Positions 6,997 through 13,748 of a stretch of 61,047 nucleotides of DNA are shown here, one piece after another. The notes beneath the pieces are model-generated. The model saw nothing but the letters and a program-made list of their open reading frames with translations, was not told where the DNA came from and made no database searches. The DNA comes from a virus. The stretch covers positions 1-61,047 of the IMG/VR virus record IMGVR_UViG_3300028198_000003; one strand, 5' to 3'. Positions within the stretch are counted from its first letter, which is position 1. Each line of letters opens with the position of its first letter. A program made the translations under genes and the position numbers.

Positions 6997-7111
6997 AATT
7001 GGCACATTCCCCTAGCACTTGTAGTGATAGAATTAGAAAGGGTTATATACCACGTGCTCGCCCAGTATTCCAACAGAATAACTAGGCATAAGATAGCAAA
7101 CAAAGCGTGAG

Positions 7112-7120
7112 TTTATATAA
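7112..7120 (+). promoter_or_regulatory. TATA box of the amidoligase gene cluster
   Basis: TTTATATAA downstream of the structured region. It argues against the upstream GTG at 7107 as start codon, because the box lies after it; the ATG at 7149 is then 37 nt away with a short leader. Confidence 0.5.
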
Positions 7121-7148
7121 CAATACTTCTATTTCTATTGATTACTCT

Positions 7149-7727
7149 ATGTGTGGGGAAAGAATGGAGTCAACCATTAGTAAATCTAAGATAGTCACAA
7201 ATATGGAAGCCATTAAGAACATAATGACTGACATACATAACGGTGACTCAACTATTATCAAAGGTTATCAAGCGATTGGTGACTATTCCGATAATAAATC
7301 CCCTGATTTTTTCAAAGGTGGTAGGTGTAGTTTCGATATTATTATCGAACCACCGACCGAACGCCTAGACTATTGGTCTTTGGGTGTGTTCGCAACTAGA
7401 AAGGCTATTGATATGCTAGCAATGGCGTGTCAATCCAATTCTGTTGCCTATGATGATATACTTGCTATGTCACATAGAACTGATAGGCACTATCACGGCT
7501 CTGAAGATAACTTCAAAGCTGAGACAGGTTTCTTATCAGCACTCATTACTCAATCAACAAGGCGTGCAAGACATGGTTTTGTATTGAAAACCACCCATTT
7601 CCCTGCCTCGAAAGAGATGATGGATAAGGTGTTTATTACAGTACAAGACGTCTTAGTGCAAGCAATACAAGAAGCTTCTACTTTGTCATTGTACAAACAG
7701 AGAAGATTCATGGAGTCATTATCTTGA
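7149..7727 (+). CDS. 192-residue protein preceding the amidoligase
   Basis: No family recognised. The protein is mixed alpha/beta with a central segment (GGRCSFDIIIEPPTERLDYW) and a helical C-terminal half. An in-frame GTG at 7107 would add 14 residues, but the TATA box lies inside that extension. It overlaps the amidoligase start by TTGA, so the two are probably co-translated and may form a complex or share a pathway. Confidence 0.6.
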   Translation: MCGERMESTISKSKIVTNMEAIKNIMTDIHNGDSTIIKGYQAIGDYSDNKSPDFFKGGRCSFDIIIEPPTERLDYWSLGVFATRKAIDMLAMACQSNSVAYDDILAMSHRTDRHYHGSEDNFKAETGFLSALITQSTRRARHGFVLKTTHFPASKEMMDKVFITVQDVLVQAIQEASTLSLYKQRRFMESLS

Positions 7728-8758
7728 TAGTGACTGCAACAAAACGAAAGACGGTAAAAGATGACTACGCATACAAACATGTCAACCGTATAGGAGAGGA
7801 AGACGAGGGAGCACACCCTGCTCACCGTAGAGAATCCTCTTCATTTCATGGCGACTCATCAGTAGAGGTGAGTGGTAATGAAGGATACGAATGTGATGGC
7901 GATTGCGATTACGATTGTGATTGTGATGGTTGTCGTGTGTGTGATAACTGTGATACTTCACATGAAGATTGTGAATGTATAGATTGTAAACGTTGTAACG
8001 ACTGTGATAGAAGATTAGATAACTGTAGCTGTTATATAACTTCAGCAGTTGCTGATGATTGTGATGAATGTAGATTCATTCACCCAAGTTGTGCATGTGA
8101 TGAGGAATCAGAAGCATGTGGACAACATCAACGTGACGCATTTGAAGACAACTGTTATACTGACTGTGATAGCACATACCAACATTGTGAAGGCGACTGT
8201 GGTTGTGAGATATATCACGAATGTGGTATGAATGACGACAGTGGTTTAGTTGATGGCGAGATGGTTAGTCCACCATTATTACCTGCCCAGATGGCAGAAT
8301 GGTCTAGAGAAAACTATCCATCAGAAGTTAATACTTCATGTGGTAGTCACCAACATACATCATTCAAACTCATGAAAGACTATTGTATAGCATTAGATAG
8401 AGAATTAGAAACCTATCTAATACAAAGATTAGCCTCATGGGGCAAGAAAAATAATATAAATGCAGGCAGTGCATTGTATAATAGACTTGCAGGCGACAAG
8501 CATTGGTGTAGGAAAGGTTATAGAGGATATGACCAGCTAATTACATCAGAGAAATCAGATTGTAGGTATCAGATAATTAATTACTGCTACCTATTACATG
8601 GCACAGTTGAAGTGCGTGTACTACCAGCATTTGCTCAGGTAGAATTGAATGTATCTGCTCACAAAGAACTTACGAGAGCTATTGAGCAGTTTATAGAAGA
8701 CAACAAAGACTCGTTACAACAACGCAGAAAGACAATAACAATGGAGGTGATGGTCTAA
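7724..8758 (+). CDS. amidoligase-like protein with Cys/Asp-rich metal-binding region
   Basis: A 344-residue protein. The C-terminal part carries features of the phage amidoligase family (glutamine-synthetase-like carboxylate-amine ligases): a VNTSCGSHQHTSFK motif like the usual S-C-G-x-H-x-H, then INYCYLLHGTVEVRVLP like the conserved T-x-E-x-R strand. Such enzymes use ATP to form amide bonds on peptides or small molecules. Between about residues 50 and 165 lies a striking region in which most residues are Cys, Asp or Glu (over thirty cysteines, many in C-x-x-C), suggesting several bound metal ions. Start is TTG at 7724 (overlapping the previous stop) or GTG at 7730. The next gene encodes a glutamine amidotransferase, a recognised partner of phage amidoligases. 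Confidence 0.65.
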   Translation: MIVTATKRKTVKDDYAYKHVNRIGEEDEGAHPAHRRESSSFHGDSSVEVSGNEGYECDGDCDYDCDCDGCRVCDNCDTSHEDCECIDCKRCNDCDRRLDNCSCYITSAVADDCDECRFIHPSCACDEESEACGQHQRDAFEDNCYTDCDSTYQHCEGDCGCEIYHECGMNDDSGLVDGEMVSPPLLPAQMAEWSRENYPSEVNTSCGSHQHTSFKLMKDYCIALDRELETYLIQRLASWGKKNNINAGSALYNRLAGDKHWCRKGYRGYDQLITSEKSDCRYQIINYCYLLHGTVEVRVLPAFAQVELNVSAHKELTRAIEQFIEDNKDSLQQRRKTITMEVMV

Positions 8759-8759
8759 A

Positions 8760-9725
8760 ATGTGTGTAATAATATGTATAGAAGATGGTAAATACCCAAG
8801 TAAGTCCACGCTTGAAGACGCAGAAAGTATGAATTGTCATGGTGGTTCAATAGCATGGCTTGATAAGAATGGTAAAAAGTATTACCAAAAAGGTATCAAG
8901 GCTAAAGCAATCACTAAGATAATCAAGAAGCAACTCAAGCCCAAAGGTATTAAGACAGCAATCATTCACTTTAGGATTGCAAGTGTAGGAAATGTTAACA
9001 AGAAACTATGCCACCCGTTTGAGATATCTAATAGAGTTGATCTTAATCTAAGTGGCGAACGCATGACTACTGACTTACTATTCCACAACGGAACATGGTC
9101 AGAGTATGCAGAGGAAATGTTAGAGTTCTTAGGCAAACATAACAAGCCACTAAAAATACCATACGGTGAGTTTAGTGACAGTAGAGTGATGGCATACCTA
9201 GCTAAACGCATGGGTGTCAGAAAGATGGCTAAGAAAGTAACAGGTTGGAATAAGATAGCAGTACTCACGAGTGATGGTATCAAACGATACGGCACAGGTT
9301 GGGTTAACTTCAAAGGTAACAAGTGTAGTAATGATTACTTTGTACCAACATTAACCTCATGGAGTTATGGGGGCATGGGTGACTATAATTTTGGGGATAA
9401 GTCAGGTAGTAAAGAGTATGGTGGTGGCGAGTATCTCAATGATGAAGAAACTCTTGTAGCTGATACATTAAAAAACGTCTACGACGTTACTGATGAAGAA
9501 ATCAATGACTACTTAGCAGGTGGCATGAGTATATTTGATGTTGAAGCTATGTATGAAGCAGCAGAATTAACAGTAGCGTATGAAGATGATGGTCAGATAG
9601 GAATGGAAGAGGAACGATTGATACCTGTTGATACAGATAAACAACTGAGTTATCAAAAGAGATTAGATGAAGAGTGTGCATTGAGTGAAGCGATAGAACA
9701 TACAAGGAGAGGAGCAATATGGTAA
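8760..9725 (+). CDS. class II glutamine amidotransferase-like protein
   Basis: A 321-residue protein beginning MCVIICIEDG, placing a Cys at position 2 as the N-terminal nucleophile after Met removal. HFRIASVGN near residue 70 and LLFHNGTW near 110 match the Arg and Asn-Gly positions that bind glutamine in class II (Ntn) amidotransferases. The C-terminal third is acidic and unassigned. A strong ribosome-binding site (GGAGGTGATGG) sits just upstream. Next to the amidoligase it probably supplies ammonia from glutamine, or hydrolyses a related amide. Confidence 0.75.
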   Translation: MCVIICIEDGKYPSKSTLEDAESMNCHGGSIAWLDKNGKKYYQKGIKAKAITKIIKKQLKPKGIKTAIIHFRIASVGNVNKKLCHPFEISNRVDLNLSGERMTTDLLFHNGTWSEYAEEMLEFLGKHNKPLKIPYGEFSDSRVMAYLAKRMGVRKMAKKVTGWNKIAVLTSDGIKRYGTGWVNFKGNKCSNDYFVPTLTSWSYGGMGDYNFGDKSGSKEYGGGEYLNDEETLVADTLKNVYDVTDEEINDYLAGGMSIFDVEAMYEAAELTVAYEDDGQIGMEEERLIPVDTDKQLSYQKRLDEECALSEAIEHTRRGAIW

Positions 9726-10003
9726 CTAACATACAATCAATATACCCACAAAGTATGATAAGTAGAACACTATTAAAGGCACACAACAACCAACAAAATA
9801 GTATACTATGTCCGTACTTGGCTATTGCATTGGAAACAAACTTCATTAATGAGGATTACATTAGAATGTTCCCTAGTCAATTTGGTAGAATGTCAATGAG
9901 AAAAATCATAGACCACTTAGGTATGACTGAGTTTAATTCCAATAAGATTTGGCGTATGATTGAAGATGGTTATACTCTTGAACAAATATCGAGGAGTTTT
10001 TAA
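9719..10003 (+). CDS. 94-residue helical hypothetical protein
   Basis: Starts MVTNIQSIYPQSMISRTLLK after GGAGAGGAG and overlaps the upstream stop. The C-terminal half (MRKIIDHLGMTEFNSNKIW, then GYTLEQISRSF) resembles a helix-turn-helix. Possible small DNA-binding regulator; no family recognised. Confidence 0.55.
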   Translation: MVTNIQSIYPQSMISRTLLKAHNNQQNSILCPYLAIALETNFINEDYIRMFPSQFGRMSMRKIIDHLGMTEFNSNKIWRMIEDGYTLEQISRSF

Positions 10004-10117
10004 ATGAAGATGAATAACATAAGAATGATAACATTGCTACATAACTATGGGTATAGTCATAGACAAATTGATAGAATGATAGCATGGAATAAATCAGGAG
10101 TGACTGATGATTGTTAG
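10004..10117 (+). CDS. 37-residue HTH-like peptide
   Basis: MKMNNIRMITLLHNYGYSHR, then QIDRMIAWN. The pattern LLHNYGYSHRQIDRMI resembles a recognition-helix pair, similar to the end of the preceding protein. The ATG immediately follows the preceding stop. Function unknown. Confidence 0.45.
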   Translation: MKMNNIRMITLLHNYGYSHRQIDRMIAWNKSGVTDDC

Positions 10118-10250
10118 GTGTTCGCTTTGTGGTATGGAATTACCTATCGAACCACCCAGATTATCTAGGCACAATGAATGGCATCGTAAGGCGTGGGTAC
10201 AGCATAGGAATACTACTAACGGTACTCCTGAATGGTATGTAGTAGATTAA
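10107..10250 (+). CDS. 47-residue zinc-finger-like protein
   Basis: MIVRCSLCGMELPIEPPRLS, then two His-containing segments (RHNEWHRKAW, QHRN). C-x-x-C followed by H-x4-H would give one C2H2-type zinc site. It overlaps the previous gene's end. Last gene before a non-coding stretch. Confidence 0.55.
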   Translation: MIVRCSLCGMELPIEPPRLSRHNEWHRKAWVQHRNTTNGTPEWYVVD

Positions 10251-10279
10251 ATATTATATTAAATTGCAATGTAGGTAAA

Positions 10280-10740
10280 GTATGTAGATACATCATGCCT
10301 ATGTTTATGACAACGGTAGGGTATATTATTTGGGGAAACATATACCCTGCCTACTTTTACCATAGTTCATGACGTGAACCTCTCAGGAGTAAGAACATAA
10401 AGTCATGACCTACTTAACACCCAGAGTTGTACACGACTACTGGGGGGGAGTAGAGTATAGCCCATGTGTAAGTTGAGGAATGGGTTTTACATATTATAGT
10501 TAACTAAGGAGATCTGAAACATCTTGGGAGTGGAACAACGACAGTTGTGTAACAACACTACAAGCGATAACAGTTGCCTTGTTAAACAACGTATTAGGAT
10601 AGGATTAGGAAGATATACTTGAGGTGTCTTACCAACTAAGTTTGGAACCAATGATAGTAATGACCTGATCAACATGCATAGACGTTAGTTAGTACATGGG
10701 CTTCCCATAAGAATAGCATAACTGAGATTAACAACGGTGC
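10280..10740 (+). ncRNA. candidate structured RNA C
   Basis: A 493-nt stretch (10251-10743) without a credible gene, opened by a TATA-like AATATTATATTAAA near 10252. Strong stems: GGTAGGGTATAT (10315-10326) with ATATACCCTGCC (10340-10351), 12 pairs including one G-U; TCATGAC/GTCATGA at about 10368-10408; CCCAG-AGTTG-TACA-CGACT-A-CTGGG (10420-10444); and a long-range perfect 8-bp stem GCCCATGT (10460-10467) with ACATGGGC (10694-10701) enclosing about 225 nt. A minus-strand reading frame here is short, has no promoter and cuts across these stems. Evidence is structural only. Confidence 0.45.
10420..10444 (+). ncRNA. AGTTGTACACGACT hairpin, copy 1
   Basis: Stem CCCAG/CTGGG with a bulged A, inner stem AGTTG/CGACT and tetraloop TACA. 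The same 14-nt apical sequence sits on a different outer stem at 12078-12106. Confidence 0.6.
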
Positions 10741-10743
10741 AAC

Positions 10744-11127
10744 ATGATGAAACATGATAAAGAAACTGTCAAAGACAGGCATATATTTAGTCATCAAGAG
10801 TGTGGCTGTATAAATTGTTACAGGCATACTCGTGACATATTGATTGCTGAATTAGAAAGCCTTTGTATCATTGACGTACAAAAAGACCCCAATATAATGA
10901 GGTTGAGTGAGAAATTTGCTGACGCACTACCAAATAGTGAAAACGCTGACATTCCTCACATATCAAACGAAGATATTTGGGGAACACTGATAATGCGTTT
11001 CAATCAAACTGAACCTGACGCCATTCAAGACTATGGCATAATTATACGAATGGTGATAGATGTTTTGATTGAGACTCACAGAAACAATACTACAAACAAA
11101 CATGGAGGTGATATGTATGGAGTATAA
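10744..11127 (+). CDS. 127-residue hypothetical protein
   Basis: Begins MMKHDKETVKDRHIFSHQEC, with a Cys/His cluster (CGCINCYRH) near residues 20-28 that may bind zinc, followed by a helical body. It opens a tightly packed plus-strand operon running to CobS/CobT. No family recognised. Confidence 0.6.
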   Translation: MMKHDKETVKDRHIFSHQECGCINCYRHTRDILIAELESLCIIDVQKDPNIMRLSEKFADALPNSENADIPHISNEDIWGTLIMRFNQTEPDAIQDYGIIIRMVIDVLIETHRNNTTNKHGGDMYGV

Positions 11128-11248
11128 AACAAAAAAACCAACTTACAAACAAGCCAAGAAAGCATACGAAGTATATCAATCAGGTATGAGTAATGGTGGA
11201 GAATTTTGGGATACGTTAGCACAGTATTTCAAAGGAGAAGAAGCATGA
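11117..11248 (+). CDS. 43-residue hypothetical protein
   Basis: MEYKTKKPTYKQAKKAYEVY, then a short Gly/aromatic helix. Overlaps both neighbours, and a GGAG-type ribosome-binding site near its end serves the next gene. Function unknown. Confidence 0.5.
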   Translation: MEYKTKKPTYKQAKKAYEVYQSGMSNGGEFWDTLAQYFKGEEA

Positions 11249-11523
11249 ACCACGAACAATGGGTAAACGCTATCAAATCTAAGAAATCAGTCAGATTTAC
11301 TGAGGAGTTTTTGACTTCATTAACTCAGATTGGTATGGATAAAATAGAACCGTTCAAATATCTTGGAAGCAGTATGACAACAAGAGAAATGCATTTAGTA
11401 GAATGTAAGATGGTTGATTTCTTATCAAACAAACCAACACTAACTAACTCAGAACTATCAGTGTTACAATCATTGTTATGGGACGAGAAGAAGTTTGGTA
11501 TAATGAAAGAGGTGAAAGAATAA
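11245..11523 (+). CDS. 92-residue hypothetical protein
   Basis: MNHEQWVNAIKSKKSVRFTE followed by a helical domain without Cys. The ATG overlaps the preceding stop (ATGA) and follows AAAGGAGAAG. No family recognised. Confidence 0.6.
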   Translation: MNHEQWVNAIKSKKSVRFTEEFLTSLTQIGMDKIEPFKYLGSSMTTREMHLVECKMVDFLSNKPTLTNSELSVLQSLLWDEKKFGIMKEVKE

Positions 11524-11702
11524 TGCAAATACAAAGTTGCAATACAAACACACCTGAAAAGGTATACGAGACTACGTTAGAATCGTGTACCTGTGGTGAC
11601 TGGCGATACAAAAAGTCAGTAACAGGAGAGTTGTGTAAACACCAAAAGATGTTGTGTGATGAAGCCCCACCAACAGTATCAGAAAGAACATGGAGGGAAT
11701 AA
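11523..11702 (+). CDS. SWIM-type zinc finger protein
   Basis: A 59-residue protein in which CTCGDWRYKKSVTGELCKH fits the SWIM signature C-x-C-x(n)-C-x-H. SWIM fingers bind DNA or proteins and accompany recombination and transposition proteins, including Rad51-family partners. The start at 11523 overlaps the previous stop (TAATG) behind GAGGTGA. A link to the virus RadA is possible but not shown. Confidence 0.7.
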   Translation: MQIQSCNTNTPEKVYETTLESCTCGDWRYKKSVTGELCKHQKMLCDEAPPTVSERTWRE

Positions 11703-11905
11703 TGACTGAGAAATGTTATGTGGTTGTAAGAGATACTGAAATTCTTCAATGTCTTGAAGAATATTACACATTAGATAATAAAGACGAGGCTAATGGTTTC
11801 ATTCTTGGCTTGAAAGTTGCAAGTAAGTATTATAATGACAAACTGGTGAGAGTTGAGGTAAATGAACCAGTAGAACCAGTAGAAGAGGAGATAGACAGAA
11901 CATGA
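11702..11905 (+). CDS. 67-residue acidic hypothetical protein
   Basis: MTEKCYVVVRDTEILQCLEE, a small alpha/beta domain ending in a Val/Glu/Pro-rich tail. Start overlaps the preceding stop behind GGAGGG. Function unknown. Confidence 0.55.
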   Translation: MTEKCYVVVRDTEILQCLEEYYTLDNKDEANGFILGLKVASKYYNDKLVRVEVNEPVEPVEEEIDRT

Positions 11906-12075
11906 CTGAGACATTCAAGTGCACCAACTGTGAAGAGTTGTTTAACATTGATGATGAGAATTACAGCAACGAACTTGACAACTCATACTGTGACTCATGC
12001 TGTGATGCAATGGAAGAAGACGAGCATGCGGCAAAGGTTGACCACATGATGGGTGTGATGGAGGACAGGGATTAA
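11902..12075 (+). CDS. 57-residue zinc-ribbon protein
   Basis: CTNC at residues 7-10 and CDSCC at 30-34 form a four-Cys zinc ribbon with an acidic loop; a His/Met-rich helix follows. Coupled to the previous gene by ATGA. Function unknown. Confidence 0.6.
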   Translation: MTETFKCTNCEELFNIDDENYSNELDNSYCDSCCDAMEEDEHAAKVDHMMGVMEDRD

Positions 12076-12077
12076 CA

Positions 12078-12106
12078 TGTGCAGAGTTGTACACGACTGC
12101 TGCACA
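12078..12106 (+). ncRNA. AGTTGTACACGACT hairpin, copy 2
   Basis: TGTGCAG (12078-12084) pairs with CTGCACA (12100-12106), one bulged G, inner AGTTG/CGACT and loop TACA. Identical apical part to 10420-10444 but a different, still fully paired, outer stem. It lies in the 66-nt gap between genes of the CobS/CobT operon. Confidence 0.6.
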
Positions 12107-12141
12107 CATACCCACACTGACATACGTGTTAGGTGGAAAGT

Positions 12142-12390
12142 ATGACTGATATAACAAAACAAAAGACATGCCCTAACTGTGAAGACCAAGACTGTGAGAT
12201 AGATATGGACTTATGTGAAGGCTGTGAAAGATGTAAAACCTGTTTTGGTACAGGTATACAAGAGTATCAAATAGCAGTAGACGACTTTAAAGAAATGGGT
12301 TGTGAAGACTGTGGATATGATCCTAATGATAGTGACGATGCGTATGACGCATGGAAAGATGATCAACTTACGGAGAGTAAAGATGATTAG
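12142..12390 (+). CDS. 82-residue zinc protein
   Basis: MTDITKQKTCPNCEDQDCEI, then CEGCERCKTC and CEDCG: at least ten cysteines followed by an acidic tail. The ATG at 12142 is preferred over the GTG at 12133, which is part of an AGGTGG ribosome-binding site. Probably two zinc sites. The CxxC and CxxCxGTG spacing loosely recalls the DnaJ zinc centre. Function unknown. Confidence 0.6.
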   Translation: MTDITKQKTCPNCEDQDCEIDMDLCEGCERCKTCFGTGIQEYQIAVDDFKEMGCEDCGYDPNDSDDAYDAWKDDQLTESKDD

Positions 12391-12481
12391 ATACATGTTC
12401 ATGGACATACTTGACATGTCACCTCGTGGTAGATTCCAAGATGAAGATGATGAGGAAGATGAAGATGAGGAAGATGATTGA
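12383..12481 (+). CDS. 32-residue acidic peptide
   Basis: MIRYMFMDILDMSPRGRFQD ending in a run of Asp/Glu. It overlaps both neighbours. Weakly supported apart from its coupling. Confidence 0.35.
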   Translation: MIRYMFMDILDMSPRGRFQDEDDEEDEDEEDD

Positions 12482-12605
12482 TATGGATAAATGTGTAGAA
12501 TGTGGAAATGAAAAACCAATAGAAGAAATATTATGTTTACATTGTTGGTGTTTACAAAATAATTTTCCTTGTGAATGTAGGGAGGAAGATGAGGAAGATG
12601 AGTAA
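12474..12605 (+). CDS. 43-residue Cys-rich protein with acidic tail
   Basis: Contains CVECGNEKP, CLHCWCLQN and CEC, giving seven cysteines in a 32-residue span, then an acidic tail. Start at 12474 or 12483. Overlaps the next gene. A metal-binding microprotein of unknown role. Confidence 0.5.
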   Translation: MIDMDKCVECGNEKPIEEILCLHCWCLQNNFPCECREEDEEDE

Positions 12606-12807
12606 ACATATAGATATTTCTTTACCCAAATATAAATGGGGTAAATGTCATTGTCATGATTGTGATGAAGATGATATTATGTGGCAAAAGTCTAAAGTAT
12701 ACATTCCTTTACCTGATAACGTAAGACCAAAGAGTTCTTTAAAAATGGTTGATGAATTGAGTAGTAATAATCGTACCCACACCAATTATATTGGGTGGAG
12801 AGTATGA
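12598..12807 (+). CDS. 69-residue protein with CHCHDCDED metal motif
   Basis: MSKHIDISLPKYKWGKCHCH then DCDEDD: a compact C-x-C-H-x-C cluster next to acidic residues, followed by a conserved-looking basic/aromatic part. Its GTATGA end overlaps the CobS-like start. The ATG at 12598 follows a GAGG ribosome-binding site. Confidence 0.55.
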   Translation: MSKHIDISLPKYKWGKCHCHDCDEDDIMWQKSKVYIPLPDNVRPKSSLKMVDELSSNNRTHTNYIGWRV

Positions 12808-13748
12808 CAGATACTATGGAAAAACAATTTATCGAGTCCATAAAACCGACTCAAGTAGATCCATCAGCTAGGACATATAAAGTTCCTACTGCTGAGATAG
12901 ATTACACTAACTATCTTCCTACAAAATGGGGAGTGGAATACGTGCAACTATCTGACGAAGCAGATGAACTGGAAGCCTGTCTTTTAAAAGGCATGAACTA
13001 TCTGATTGAAGGAGACAAAGGTTTGGGTAAAACCCAATTAGTACATAACCTATGTTTCAAACATACATTACCAATCGTCCCCATTAATTGTTCTGAAGGA
13101 ACAAAGATAGGAGACTTGATAGGTAGACCTCAGATTAATGAGTTCGGAAGTTACTTCCAACTTGGTGTACTACCAACAGCTATCGAGGTAGCAAATAAAT
13201 CTGAGCATAAGATAGCAGTTTTATACATGGACGAGTTCAATGCAATGCGTCATGAGATACAGAAGGCAACCAACTCTGTGACTGATGATAGAAGATCAAT
13301 CGTTGCAAACGGTACGACATACCGACTCAATAAAGGTGTAAAACTTGCAGTGGTTGCAACAATTAACCCAAGTACCTACGCAGGTGTCAACACATTAACT
13401 GAAGACACTAAGAGTAGATTCATTGGGGCTACGTGGGACTATCCATCTAGTGAAGACATGGAAAGAATTATTAACTGGAGTGGCATACCTGTTGATACGG
13501 TTAAAGAACCAATGTTAACACTCGTACAAAACATTCATAACTTGAGGATCAACGCAGATGTTGAGTACTCATTGTCACCTAGAGATGTGGCACAGTTTAC
13601 TGACTGTTATAGAATGTGGACAGATTCACCACTCAAAAAACCACTTGAAAGAAGTTTGAATAACGCAGTACTTTCAAAGTTTGGTGACACAACACAAAGA
13701 ACATTGATTAAGAAACAGATCATTGAGATATTTGGAGTGACCGTATAA
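12804..13748 (+). CDS. cobS-like: CobS-like / MoxR-type AAA+ ATPase
   Basis: A 314-residue ATPase. Walker A is EGDKGLGKTQ near residue 70; Walker B is VLYMDEFNAM near 145; a sensor segment VATINPSTYAGV near 190 precedes an Arg finger in TKSRF. The order fits the MoxR/CobS group, which works with VWA-domain partners as metal-insertion or protein-remodelling chaperones. CobS with CobT drives cobalt chelation in cobalamin synthesis, but viral copies need not do so, and no CobN is present. The ATG at 12804 is used because the upstream GTG is within the GGTGG ribosome-binding site. The CobT-like partner starts at the next base after the stop. Confidence 0.8.
   Translation: MTDTMEKQFIESIKPTQVDPSARTYKVPTAEIDYTNYLPTKWGVEYVQLSDEADELEACLLKGMNYLIEGDKGLGKTQLVHNLCFKHTLPIVPINCSEGTKIGDLIGRPQINEFGSYFQLGVLPTAIEVANKSEHKIAVLYMDEFNAMRHEIQKATNSVTDDRRSIVANGTTYRLNKGVKLAVVATINPSTYAGVNTLTEDTKSRFIGATWDYPSSEDMERIINWSGIPVDTVKEPMLTLVQNIHNLRINADVEYSLSPRDVAQFTDCYRMWTDSPLKKPLERSLNNAVLSKFGDTTQRTLIKKQIIEIFGVTV

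Noticed and set aside
10487-10675. 62-residue minus-strand frame in the gene-free region near 10.5 kb
   Set aside because: No TATA box or ribosome-binding site at its start, opposite to the operons on both sides, and it cuts across strong stem-loops.
12133-12141. GTG starts at 12133 and 12795
   Set aside because: Both GTGs are part of GGTGG ribosome-binding sites for the ATGs 9 nt downstream.
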